7,164 nt of DNA from Candidatus Izemoplasma sp. (GCA_007116105.1 SKJA01000021.1:1-7164), one strand, 5' to 3'; shown: positions 1-6,785, counted from the stretch's first letter. Numbers and translations are program-made. Notes: generated by a model not told the origin, from the letters alone.

Positions 1-113
1 AGTTGTTGCCGACGGCTGAAAAATACGGCGAGCATCACAAAGTGATTTATGGGCTTGTTGCTGGCATGGCTGTGATGGCTATAAGCCTTCTATTACTCCC
101 TGATTTCTTCTAA
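1..113 (+). CDS. ZIP-family divalent metal transporter, C-terminal end (5' truncated by window)
   Basis: An open frame enters from the left edge (codons begin at base 3) and stops at TAA 111-113, leaving 36 visible residues. The piece has a short polar loop with the tripeptide EHH, then one hydrophobic helix rich in Gly, Ala, Met and Leu (YGLVAGMAVMAISLLLL), then a short PDFF tail. That layout, a glutamate/histidine loop followed by a last helix with the G-x-x-x-G-M-A-x-M-A pattern, is what I know from the final transmembrane segment of bacterial ZIP (ZupT-like) zinc importers, which are polytopic inner-membrane proteins. It converges on the sugar-alcohol operon and shares a hairpin terminator with it, so a functional link is unlikely. 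The assignment rests on one helix and the metal-binding helices are outside the window. Confidence 0.65.
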   Translation, partial: LLPTAEKYGEHHKVIYGLVAGMAVMAISLLLLPDFF

Positions 114-120
114 ACAAAAA

Positions 121-157
121 AGAATCATCCAAGCAACGTTGGATGATTCTTTTTTTA
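121..157. terminator. Bidirectional rho-independent terminator between convergent genes
   Basis: A perfect 12-bp stem (121-132 pairing with 139-150, AGAATCATCCAA / TTGGATGATTCT) closes a 6-nt loop. On the plus strand it is followed by a run of seven T (150-156). On the minus strand the complement of the A-rich stretch 113-120 gives a T-rich tail. It starts 7 nt after the ZIP stop codon and 4 nt after the HPr stop codon, so it can end transcription from both sides. The plus-strand T-run overlaps the HPr stop codon. Confidence 0.92.
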
Positions 158-424
158 GGTGGGCTTAATTAAGCCTTCTTTTAACATCACCGCTTTTAAA
201 GCCGTATGGATGGTTGCGGCATCTTCACTTTCGACTTCAATTGTGATTTCACCTTGATGAGGGACGCCTAAAGACATCAACATCATTAAACTGTGCATCG
301 GGACGCGTTTTTGTTCATAATGTAAAAACATTGGGACGTCGTATTTACTTACTTCTTTAACGAGGAGTGATAACGGTCGTGCATGAAGCCCGATCGGATC
401 CGCAATCACGTACTTAGCGAACAT
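155..424 (-). CDS. HPr-family phosphocarrier protein encoded inside the PTS operon
   Basis: This is an 89-residue HPr, the usual size, which carries phosphate from Enzyme I to EIIA proteins in the cytoplasm. The active-site motif GLHARP lies at residues 12-17, with phospho-accepting His14 (His15 of standard HPr). The HPr-kinase region reads HSLMMLMSL at residues 44-52, so the regulatory serine (Ser46 equivalent) is present as Ser45. The usual Lys before that serine is His, and the usual Gly of KSIMGVMS is Met48. The frame is open further upstream to a TTG at 439, but the ATG at 424 gives the normal HPr N-terminus (MFAKYVIADP) and has GGGGGA 6 nt upstream; an ATG at 430 is an alternative. It overlaps the dehydrogenase stop by 11 nt and ends the operon just before a terminator. 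Enzyme I is not nearby. It probably serves the mannitol EIIA and perhaps CcpA signalling (inference). I withhold ptsH because this looks like a system-specific copy. Confidence 0.9.
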   Translation of the reverse strand: MFAKYVIADPIGLHARPLSLLVKEVSKYDVPMFLHYEQKRVPMHSLMMLMSLGVPHQGEITIEVESEDAATIHTALKAVMLKEGLIKPT

Positions 425-1691
425 CCTCATCCCCCACAATGTCTTTAAGTAAGTAGCGTTCAGCTTCTAAGTTCCATAAGAAATTGTTGTTTTTTACAAT
501 CTCATAGAGTGTCTCATACTTAGGGTTAAACGCTTTTAAGGTGTGTAAGTCTTCGAGGGCGGTTAAAGGCATTCTATGATGTGTATAAATCATCTTTTTG
601 CCCCCTGGGATGTTTGGGTAATTCAAGACGGTATCAACCACAGAATCAAGCCCACCGATATGCGTAATCATTGAGCCTGGCGTAATTTTTCCAGCCGCCG
701 TTAAATCTAAGGACTCAATCAAATCGTCGGTGTTTCCGCCTGTCGAACCAATCACTTTGGTCGCGCCATAATGGACGTTATATAAGTTTATGTCTGCGAC
801 AAACTGATCGTCGGTGGGTCCTGCAAAGAAGTTGAGTGTGCCATCTTTACCCAATAAGCGATCACCTTGTTCACAAAGCGCTTTGACGGGCACAAAGACC
901 ATCACATCGTCATACCCTTGACCGTCGTTTAAGTCTTTTAAATAGGTTTCAACATCGTCATGATCGCGTGGGTTTACGTAGTGTAACGTGACGCCATGTT
1001 TTTTCGCTTCTTCCACAGTGAAAACTTCACTGGCGCGTTTTAAACGGGCTTCATCCATGTCGGTCACAACCAATAAACGCGGTTTATGGTCTCGGTGGAT
1101 GGCGTAATCAATGGCACCTAAGCCCATCGGGCCAGCGCCGCCAAGGATGGCTAAGGCCCCCTGTTCTTTAATATCCATCACATGGGTATACTGACTGGGA
1201 ATGGTGTGATAGGCCGCATGAAAGGCGCCAATCACGCAGGACATGGGTTCAGCCAGTGAGGCTTCAAAAAAAGCGTCGCCTTGATAGTTAATCAAACAAT
1301 TGATTTCCATGACTTCATTTGGGATGATCGCATAGGTCATATCGCCGCCATACCAGCGGAATGAGTAGCCTGGAGAATCCATGCTGCCTTTATAGTTTAG
1401 AGCCGGTTGAATCGCGAATTTGTCACCTTCTTTAAATTGATGTTGCCATTTCTTACCAACTTTTTTAATAATGCCCGCAAACTCATGGCCAATAACCACA
1501 GGGTTGACATCACAATCGTTGGGCACGCGTTTATGTTTTTTCCCGAGTTTTGTGGCTTTGTATGTCGACATACAAATGGAGTCACTGATGACCTTAACTA
1601 AAATTTCATCGTCTTTCATTTCTGGCAACTCAAACTCATCGAGTTTGAGTTGATTGGCACCATATAGTCGTACTGCGTGTGTTTTCATCAT
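414..1691 (-). CDS. Zinc-dependent MDR sugar-phosphate dehydrogenase, L-sorbose-1-phosphate reductase (SorE)-like
   Basis: This is a 425-residue medium-chain dehydrogenase. Visible features are Cys40 as a likely catalytic zinc ligand, the GHE motif at 68-70 (His69, Glu70), and Glu148 in SLAEPMSCVIGA. The Rossmann glycine loop GGAGPMG is at 184-190, and an Asp (211) at the end of the next strand (LLVVTD) favours NAD(H). The region around residues 95-120 has no cysteines, so the four-Cys structural zinc site is missing. The protein is longer than a typical 350-residue MDR enzyme, with an extra tail after about residue 370. Overall it matches sequences I know annotated as L-sorbose-1-phosphate reductase or zinc-binding dehydrogenase beside PTS genes. 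It starts in an ATGA overlap with the kinase stop (1688-1691). A second ATG at 1688 is equally possible and matches the family start MKT-AVRLYG better; AAGGAAGG lies upstream. The proposed role is oxidation of the hexitol phosphate made by the PTS. The substrate is inferred. Confidence 0.85.
   Translation of the reverse strand: MMKTHAVRLYGANQLKLDEFELPEMKDDEILVKVISDSICMSTYKATKLGKKHKRVPNDCDVNPVVIGHEFAGIIKKVGKKWQHQFKEGDKFAIQPALNYKGSMDSPGYSFRWYGGDMTYAIIPNEVMEINCLINYQGDAFFEASLAEPMSCVIGAFHAAYHTIPSQYTHVMDIKEQGALAILGGAGPMGLGAIDYAIHRDHKPRLLVVTDMDEARLKRASEVFTVEEAKKHGVTLHYVNPRDHDDVETYLKDLNDGQGYDDVMVFVPVKALCEQGDRLLGKDGTLNFFAGPTDDQFVADINLYNVHYGATKVIGSTGGNTDDLIESLDLTAAGKITPGSMITHIGGLDSVVDTVLNYPNIPGGKKMIYTHHRMPLTALEDLHTLKAFNPKYETLYEIVKNNNFLWNLEAERYLLKDIVGDEDVR
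425..435 (-). promoter_or_regulatory. Ribosome binding site deciding the HPr start
   Basis: On the minus strand GGGGGA (435-430) lies inside the last codons of the dehydrogenase, 6 nt after its GGGGG core to the ATG at 424. It supports starting HPr at 424 rather than at the TTG at 439, which would have no room for a binding site and would add a non-HPr extension. Its position inside the upstream coding sequence implies translational coupling. Confidence 0.5.
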
Positions 1692-2632
1692 ACACCTTCC
1701 TTTTGATAGGGTTTTATTGTGATTTGATCAAGCATGTTATTGACATCGTAAGCGCTGGGCGCTTGGGTCCCTTCAGTCAGTGTCGCAGCCGAGGCTGTTG
1801 CTGAGGCGTAACGTAAGCATTCTTCAAACGAATGGCCTTTAGCTTTGGAGATCATTAAGCCTGCGACAAAGCTGTCCCCAGCCCCAACCGTGCTCTTAGT
1901 GATGAGTGTTAACGGTTCAACGAGAAGCACCTGTGTGCTGTTTTTTGCGAGCGCACCTTGTGCGCCTAAGGTGACATAGATTTCTTCAATCTTTGCAAAA
2001 CGCGGATCCTCTAAGAACACCACAATATCGTTGATTGTTGGGAGTACTTTTCCAGCGAGAGTCTCAAGTTCCTCACGGTTTGGTTTTAAGATGGTTGGGT
2101 GTGCGTCAAGGCCTAAAGTCAGCGCTTCAGTGGAGGCGTCTAAGACGGTGAAGACCCCGTTCGCTTTGACATGTTTAATCAGTTTTTGATAAAGTGTTTT
2201 GGGACTTTCCTTGGGTAAAGAGCCACTTAAGACCAACCAGTCGCCAGGCCTTAAAACATCGATTAAGTAACGCTCTAAACGATTAAAAGCGTCTTGATCA
2301 AAGGTGGGGCCTGGTTCATTAAGTTCAATCATTGATTGCGTGGAGGTCTGCCAGACTTTGAGGTTTTCACGTGTTTCACCAGGCACGTCAATAAAATGGT
2401 GATTGAGCTTTAGTTCACATAGGTTGTTACGAATAAACTGACCGTTTTGACCAGCTAAAAAACCGGTGAGTGTGGCTGAAAAACCTAAGCGATCAAGCAC
2501 TTTCCCAACATTGATGCCTTTGCCTGCGGCGTCTCTTTTGGTGTTGTGTACGTGATTGACACCGTCCAATTTTAAAGCCTCAATGACGACCGTGCGATCA
2601 ATCGCAGGATTCAGTGTCAGTGTCGCAATCAC
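1688..2632 (-). CDS. fruK: PfkB-family sugar-phosphate kinase, 1-phosphofructokinase-like
   Basis: This is a 314-residue cytosolic ribokinase-fold kinase of normal length for the FruK/LacC branch. Motifs in order are the start MIATLTLNPAIDRT, the sugar-phosphate binding AAGKGIN at 36-41 region, TRENLKV at 88-94, LSGSLP at 135-140, KPNREE at 183-188, TLGAQGA at 221-227, and the PfkB signature TVGAGDSFVAG at 248-258 with catalytic base Asp253. The GKGIN motif and the TREN segment fit 1-phosphofructokinase (fructose-1-phosphate plus ATP to fructose-1,6-bisphosphate) better than tagatose-6-phosphate kinase, but the two cannot be fully separated by eye. The start is GTG, in a GTGA overlap with the EIIA stop (2629-2632), with AGAAGG 9 nt upstream. 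It stops at TGA overlapping the dehydrogenase start. Lying between a mannitol EIIA and a SorE-like dehydrogenase, it probably handles a phosphate made from the imported hexitol rather than from fructose uptake. Confidence 0.85.
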   Translation of the reverse strand: MIATLTLNPAIDRTVVIEALKLDGVNHVHNTKRDAAGKGINVGKVLDRLGFSATLTGFLAGQNGQFIRNNLCELKLNHHFIDVPGETRENLKVWQTSTQSMIELNEPGPTFDQDAFNRLERYLIDVLRPGDWLVLSGSLPKESPKTLYQKLIKHVKANGVFTVLDASTEALTLGLDAHPTILKPNREELETLAGKVLPTINDIVVFLEDPRFAKIEEIYVTLGAQGALAKNSTQVLLVEPLTLITKSTVGAGDSFVAGLMISKAKGHSFEECLRYASATASAATLTEGTQAPSAYDVNNMLDQITIKPYQKEGV

Positions 2633-3069
2633 GTGACGTTGCCTTCTGTAAACAATTTATAGACCAAGTTCACATCGCTGGTTTTCCATAATTTCTTGGC
2701 GTCATCTTCTTCACCTAAAGCTTCTGCGATGTTTGCGAGAATTTTAATATGATCATTGTCTTTACCCGCAATGCCTATTACTAAATAAGCGGTGTTGCCA
2801 TTGTACTCAATACCCTCAGGGTACTGCATAACGACGAGGCCTGAATGCAGAATTTGATCTTTGGCTTTACCCACACCATGTGGGATGGCGATGCCATTGC
2901 CGATGTAGGTAGAGACAATGTCTTCACGGTCATACATCGCTTTTAAATAGCCGTCTTTGACGTAACCTTCTTCAATTAAACGTTCACCGACAAGGCGAAT
3001 GGCTTCATCACGTGTGGTGCTTTGGCACCCTAAAAAGATGTTGTGTGGGGCTAAAATGTCTTTTTTCAT
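2629..3069 (-). CDS. mtlF: PTS mannitol/fructose-family EIIA component
   Basis: This 146-residue stand-alone EIIA passes phosphate from HPr to the EIIB domain of the partner permease. The active-site motif GNGIAIPHG is at residues 57-65, with phospho-His64, and the second conserved histidine of the family is at 107 (NDHIKILANIAEAL). Length and motifs match Bacillus-type MtlF and the EIIA domain of E. coli MtlA. The frame is open upstream to 3141, but that extension lies inside the mtlR coding sequence and is unlike EIIA. The ATG at 3069 has AGGAG (3080-3076) 6 nt upstream, directly after the mtlR stop codon, and gives the normal N-terminus MKKDILAPHNI. The EIICB gene of the same cluster has no EIIA domain, so this protein completes it. 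It is separated from that gene by the regulator, the same order (mtlA, mtlR, mtlF) known from several Bacillota. Confidence 0.92.
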   Translation of the reverse strand: MKKDILAPHNIFLGCQSTTRDEAIRLVGERLIEEGYVKDGYLKAMYDREDIVSTYIGNGIAIPHGVGKAKDQILHSGLVVMQYPEGIEYNGNTAYLVIGIAGKDNDHIKILANIAEALGEEDDAKKLWKTSDVNLVYKLFTEGNVT

Positions 3070-3075
3070 TAGAGA

Positions 3076-3083
3076 CTCCTTTA
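3076..3083 (-). promoter_or_regulatory. Ribosome binding site of EIIA fused to the mtlR stop codon
   Basis: Read on the minus strand, the mtlR stop TAA (3083-3081) runs straight into AGGAG (3080-3076), followed by a 6-nt spacer and the ATG at 3069. It fixes the EIIA start and suggests that ribosomes finishing mtlR can pass on to EIIA. Confidence 0.8.
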
Positions 3084-5195
3084 TGTTAATAGTGACGTGT
3101 TTTTTTCTTTTAAGTAAGCGGTAAAGTGTTGCTCGAACCATTGCTTAAGTTGGCTTGCTTCACGGTCTTTAAGAGCACTTAAGAACGACTCATCGCTGAC
3201 ACATAAGCGACTCAGTTCACTGATGACATCTAACGCTGGCGTGCTTAAGTCTTTGGGTGCAAGCATGACGAGTATGGTTTGAACACGATGATGTTTGTAT
3301 AGGTGTGTCTTGTCTAGACGCAAGATTTGAACTGTCAACACATTAATCGCTTCACTGCGCGCGTGCAAGAACAGTACGCCTTCGTGTTCAAAGAAGATGG
3401 TTCCGATACGCTCGCGTGTACTTAAGTCTTTTTCGATTGTTTTGCTATGCTCAAAACGTTTAGCAACCGACGATAAAACGTCATCATCAAGCACAACATC
3501 GTCATCAATGATCAGATGATGCAAGAGTTCTAAAACGTTTTGCGTGTACGCTTGTAACGTTTCAATGGTATCAATAGAGACCATTGATTTGGTTTCTTTT
3601 AGTGGTTGCTTTTGAACGAGTGCCGTCGCTTTAAGGGCTTGGTCGATTTTTTCTAAGTCATTATCGATTAAGAGTGGGTTTACGGTGACTACAGGCACGA
3701 GACGATTGTCAAACGGCACGGTTGAGATAATCAAATCGACATGATTTTCTAAGAGCCATACTTCTGAGATTTTGGTGGTTGAAAAGATGCCAACAACATC
3801 AAGATTTGTGAACTCAGATTTGATGCGCTCTGCGAGCATTTTAGAGGTCCCAAAACCACTCATACATGTCACGACGATACGGTAACGCCGGCGGGTGTGT
3901 GGTGTAGCATTCTTTTGCGCTTCGATGGCGGAGCCTAAATGCAAGGCGATGAAGCCAATTTCGCTTTCAGGTAAACGAATCGTCAGTTTCTCTTCAAGGA
4001 TGGCTGCGCAGCGTTTGGCTAAATCAAAGACCTCTGGATAGTGTTCTTTGATTTTATCGAGCAAGGGGTTACGAATGTCTAAGTTCATATGAATGCGGTT
4101 GATCGATAAGCGGATGTGATCGACTAAACCCACAAGTAACGCTTCCGATTGTCTTAAAGGATAACCTGAGTCTTTTTCAGCCAAACGAATCATCTCATTG
4201 ATGATCGACGCTAGTTGATAGTTGCTGATGACAAGTTCGTTAAATTTTAAGACGCTTTCGTCATACAGTCCGTGATGATAGCGAGCGCCTTTAAGATGCA
4301 TCGTGATGTAGCCTACCTCAGCGAAAGGAATGTCCAAGTTTAATTGTTTCGCTAAGTGTTCGGTGAGATTCGTCGCAATCGCAAACTCATCAAACAGTTT
4401 TAAGTTCGCGAGCGTCTCTTCGGCCATGTCAATGAGTTCGCCTTTTTGAAGACGCTTAATGGCTAGCGCGAGATGCACAGCAAGCGCGGTGTAAGAACTT
4501 TCCGCAAACTGAAAGCCCATGCTGTATTCGCTGGCTTTGATGGCTTCTTCAATGAGATGAATGGTCTTTAAATCAATCATATCAAGCAGTTTTTGGGTAA
4601 TACGACTGTGCGTTAATGTGGGCGCTTCGTGTTTATGAATGGTCGTCACATATTGGTTGATAACGTCTCTAAGCTGCGCGCCATCGAGACGTTCATATAA
4701 AAACCGCATCAGCGCACGACGTTTATCTTTTTCAGCCCCATCCACCCAAACGCCGTAGCCTTGTTTACGAGCGAGCGTTAGGTCATAATCTTTTAGCCAG
4801 ATTGCCACATGATCGAGATCGTGAGAAATGGTGGCTTCAGAGACATCCAATGTTTTAGCAAAGTAAGAAAGCTTAAAGACGTCGTTGGCTTGTAAGAGTT
4901 CGGTCGCAATGAACGTATGACGTTCTTGTGGAAGATAGACTTGATCAATGTCACTTTCTTTTAAGGCGTTCAAAAGGTTTTGTTGAGTTGTGTCATCGAG
5001 CTCCAAATAAAGCCCTTTTTGTGCTTGTCTTTGAAGGGTGACTTGATGTTGTTCAAACCACTGATCAACGTAAGGCATGTCTCGTAAGACGGTCCGTTTA
5101 GACACACCAAGACTTTGCGCTAACTGCGCGATGGTGATGGGTTGAGTCTGTTGGATAAGCATCTCAATGAGCGTACGTTCGCGAACACTTAACAT
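3081..5195 (-). CDS. mtlR: MtlR-type PRD-containing transcriptional activator of the PTS operon
   Basis: This 704-residue regulator has the full MtlR domain order. An N-terminal DeoR-like helix-turn-helix spans about 5-45 (ITIAQLAQSLGVSKRTVLRD), and a second, Mga-like helix-turn-helix about 85-150. PRD1 has His241 and His300, PRD2 has His360 and His419, an EIIB(Bgl/Gat)-like domain has Cys444 in VTCMSGFGTSK, and a C-terminal EIIA(Mtl)-like domain has His611 in FLHARSEA. All phosphorylation sites of this family are kept. In Bacillus MtlR, HPr phosphorylation of PRD2 activates the protein, while phosphorylation of the EIIB/EIIA domains by the mannitol permease inhibits it; the same logic is likely here. 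The ATG start has a perfect AAGGAGG 7 nt upstream. It sits 162 nt after mtlA, behind a terminator and with its own candidate promoter, and leads into the EIIA gene with an 11-nt gap. The likely target is the mtlA promoter upstream of 6720. Confidence 0.94.
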   Translation of the reverse strand: MLSVRERTLIEMLIQQTQPITIAQLAQSLGVSKRTVLRDMPYVDQWFEQHQVTLQRQAQKGLYLELDDTTQQNLLNALKESDIDQVYLPQERHTFIATELLQANDVFKLSYFAKTLDVSEATISHDLDHVAIWLKDYDLTLARKQGYGVWVDGAEKDKRRALMRFLYERLDGAQLRDVINQYVTTIHKHEAPTLTHSRITQKLLDMIDLKTIHLIEEAIKASEYSMGFQFAESSYTALAVHLALAIKRLQKGELIDMAEETLANLKLFDEFAIATNLTEHLAKQLNLDIPFAEVGYITMHLKGARYHHGLYDESVLKFNELVISNYQLASIINEMIRLAEKDSGYPLRQSEALLVGLVDHIRLSINRIHMNLDIRNPLLDKIKEHYPEVFDLAKRCAAILEEKLTIRLPESEIGFIALHLGSAIEAQKNATPHTRRRYRIVVTCMSGFGTSKMLAERIKSEFTNLDVVGIFSTTKISEVWLLENHVDLIISTVPFDNRLVPVVTVNPLLIDNDLEKIDQALKATALVQKQPLKETKSMVSIDTIETLQAYTQNVLELLHHLIIDDDVVLDDDVLSSVAKRFEHSKTIEKDLSTRERIGTIFFEHEGVLFLHARSEAINVLTVQILRLDKTHLYKHHRVQTILVMLAPKDLSTPALDVISELSRLCVSDESFLSALKDREASQLKQWFEQHFTAYLKEKNTSLLT

Positions 5196-5228
5196 GAGCG
5201 ATCCTCCTTAGCGGAGCTGGATACTCTC

Positions 5229-5257
5229 ATCATAAGACAGATTTGTGTGGATACCAA
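5229..5257 (-). promoter_or_regulatory. Candidate sigma-A promoter for mtlR and downstream genes
   Basis: On the minus strand, a -35 box TTGGTA (5257-5252, 4 of 6 consensus bases) and a -10 box TATGAT (5234-5229, 5 of 6) are separated by exactly 17 bp. Transcription would start near 5222, giving a leader of under 30 nt before the AAGGAGG site. It lies downstream of the terminator that follows mtlA, where a second promoter would be needed. I see no cre match around it. Confidence 0.55.
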
Positions 5258-5311
5258 GACATTAAGGTTTTATTTTGTCTTTAAGATGTCCAAGTTAGGG
5301 GTGACAAAGCT

Positions 5312-5351
5312 GAATAATAAAAGAAAGGCAAGATCCTTTTGGACCTTGCCT
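5312..5351 (-). terminator. Rho-independent terminator immediately after mtlA
   Basis: On the minus strand an 11-bp stem (5351-5341 with 5336-5326, one G-U pair) closes an AAAA loop and is followed by the T-rich run TTCTTTTATTATT (5325-5313). The stem begins 6 nt after the mtlA stop codon. It should reduce or stop read-through from the mtlA promoter into mtlR and the metabolic genes. Confidence 0.85.
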
Positions 5352-5357
5352 AATGAC

Positions 5358-6719
5358 TTACTTAAGACGATCCACCAATTGATCGTATTCAGGGGCACCT
5401 ACGAAGTTTTCAATCGCGATGATTTCTGCTTGTGGGGCGTGCTTTGCGGCACGTGCTTTTAAGTTCTTTTGCGTCACGACTAAGTTCACATCGTTTGGAA
5501 TGTCTTCCAGACTGCAGTTCATGACTTCAATCTCAATGCCCGCTTTTTTAAACTTGTTACGTAAGGTCGAGGCACCCATGGCGGATGAACCCATCCCAGC
5601 GTCACACGCAAACGCAATGCGTTCAACGGTTTTGACTTTTTTGTCTGCGGCTGATTTCATTTCGGATACTTTTGCTTGCGCTTGTGCTAAGTTATCGACG
5701 AGTGTCTTATCGCGTTTTAAGAAGAACGAAGCGACTAAGAAACTCACGACGGTTGAGGTTAAGACCCCTGCAAGAACACCAACGAAACCACCACGTGGCG
5801 TCATCGCTAGTAGAGCAAAGATACTGCCTGGCGACGGTGTGGCCACTAAGCCTGCGTTGAAGATTACAAAGGTGAAAACACCAGTAGCGCCGCCTGCGAT
5901 TGCGGCTAAGACAAGGATGGGCTTCATGAGTACGTAAGGGAAGTAAATTTCATGAATTCCGCCTAAGAAGTGAATGATCACAGAGCCTGGGGCACTTTCT
6001 TTTGACATGCCTTTACCAAAGACCCAGAATGCGAGTAAGATGCCAAGGCCTGGGCCAGGATTGGTTTCGAGTAAGAAGAAAATTGATTGCCCTGTGGCGG
6101 CCGCTTCATTGACCCCAAGTGGGCCTAAAATACCGTGGTTAATGGCGTTATTTAAGAATAAGATTTTAGCAGGTTCAATAAAGAACGAAGCAAGTGGTAA
6201 TAAGTTCGCATCGACCATCACACGGACGAGCGCTTCTAACGCGGTGTTTAAGCCAACGACGATGGGACCAATGACGACTAGTGCAAAGAGCGACAGCAAC
6301 ATCCCAGCAATACCCGCTGAAAAGTTTGCAACAAGCATTTCAAAGCCAGTAGGGACTTTATCTTCGAGTAATTGGTCAATCTTTTTGATCGCGTACCCAC
6401 CCAGTGGGCCCATGACCATCGCACCGATAAACATTGGGATGTCCGCACCAACAATGACACCCATGGTCGCAATAACACCTAAAACCCCACCGCGAATGCC
6501 GTAGATTAAACGTCCACCAGTAAATCCGATGAGCATCGGTAACATGTAAATGATCATTGGACCAACTAGTTGAGAGAGTGTTTCATTCGGGATCCAACCG
6601 GTTGGGATGAAGAACGCGGTTATGAGTCCCCAAGCGATGAATGCCCCAATGTTAGGCATCACCATACCGCTTAGAAAGCGGCCAAATCGTTGCACTTGAA
6701 CACGAAATGTTGATTCCAT
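5358..6719 (-). CDS. mtlA: PTS mannitol permease, EIICB (no EIIA domain)
   Basis: This is a 453-residue inner-membrane permease that imports and phosphorylates mannitol to mannitol-1-phosphate. Residues 1 to about 335 form the EIIC domain with multiple hydrophobic segments. It carries the mannitol-family motifs NNAINHG (190-196, His195) and GGIHEIYFPYVLMKP (253-267, His256 and Glu257), at the same numbering as in E. coli MtlA. A charged linker spans about 336-365. The EIIB domain (366-453) has its phospho-cysteine Cys372 in ACDAGMGSSAMG. The C-terminal EIIA domain of the E. coli protein is absent and is supplied by the separate gene at 2629-3069. The ATG start has AGGAGG 8 nt upstream. It is the first gene of the cluster, controlled by a promoter carrying a cre site, and is followed at once by a terminator. 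The substrate is most likely mannitol, though a related hexitol or D-arabitol cannot be ruled out by sequence alone. Confidence 0.96.
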   Translation of the reverse strand: MESTFRVQVQRFGRFLSGMVMPNIGAFIAWGLITAFFIPTGWIPNETLSQLVGPMIIYMLPMLIGFTGGRLIYGIRGGVLGVIATMGVIVGADIPMFIGAMVMGPLGGYAIKKIDQLLEDKVPTGFEMLVANFSAGIAGMLLSLFALVVIGPIVVGLNTALEALVRVMVDANLLPLASFFIEPAKILFLNNAINHGILGPLGVNEAAATGQSIFFLLETNPGPGLGILLAFWVFGKGMSKESAPGSVIIHFLGGIHEIYFPYVLMKPILVLAAIAGGATGVFTFVIFNAGLVATPSPGSIFALLAMTPRGGFVGVLAGVLTSTVVSFLVASFFLKRDKTLVDNLAQAQAKVSEMKSAADKKVKTVERIAFACDAGMGSSAMGASTLRNKFKKAGIEIEVMNCSLEDIPNDVNLVVTQKNLKARAAKHAPQAEIIAIENFVGAPEYDQLVDRLK

Positions 6720-6756
6720 TTAAAATCCTCCTAAGATTCAGTTGTTTGATAGGCTC

Positions 6757-6785
6757 ATTGTAAAATGCAAACGCTCACAAAACAA
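6757..6785 (-). promoter_or_regulatory. mtlA: Candidate sigma-A promoter of mtlA
   Basis: On the minus strand, a weak -35 box TTGTTT (6785-6780, 3 of 6) and a good -10 box TACAAT (6762-6757, 5 of 6) are 17 bp apart. A start near 6750 would give a leader of about 30 nt with the AGGAGG site. A weak -35 is what one expects for a promoter that needs an activator such as MtlR. Confidence 0.6.
6765..6779 (+). promoter_or_regulatory. Catabolite-responsive element (CcpA cre site) within the mtlA promoter
   Basis: The 15-mer ATGCAAACGCTCACA matches every fixed position of the cre consensus WTGNAANCGNWNNCW. Read on the other strand it also fits TGWNANCGNTNNCA. It fills the spacer between the -35 and -10 boxes of the mtlA promoter, where bound CcpA with seryl-phosphorylated HPr would block RNA polymerase. 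This predicts repression by preferred sugars. Confidence 0.75.

Noticed and set aside
1688..3083. Possible TGA-as-tryptophan code, considered because Mollicutes were a candidate
   Set aside because: TGA ends the EIIA and kinase genes at the family-typical lengths with overlaps to the next start, and Trp is TGG throughout.
3081..5195. BglG/LicT-type antiterminator with an RNA target
   Set aside because: The regulator has DNA-binding helix-turn-helix domains and no RNA-binding N-terminus; it is an MtlR-type activator.
5247..5462. 71-codon plus-strand frame over the mtlA-mtlR gap
   Set aside because: It runs across the antisense strand of the terminator and the mtlA 3' end, has no good ribosome binding site and looks like no known protein.
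5419..6504. Long plus-strand open frames (5419-5937 and 5974-6504) opposite mtlA
   Set aside because: They lie antisense to a clearly recognisable mannitol permease, show no domain, and lack ribosome binding sites; they are shadow frames.
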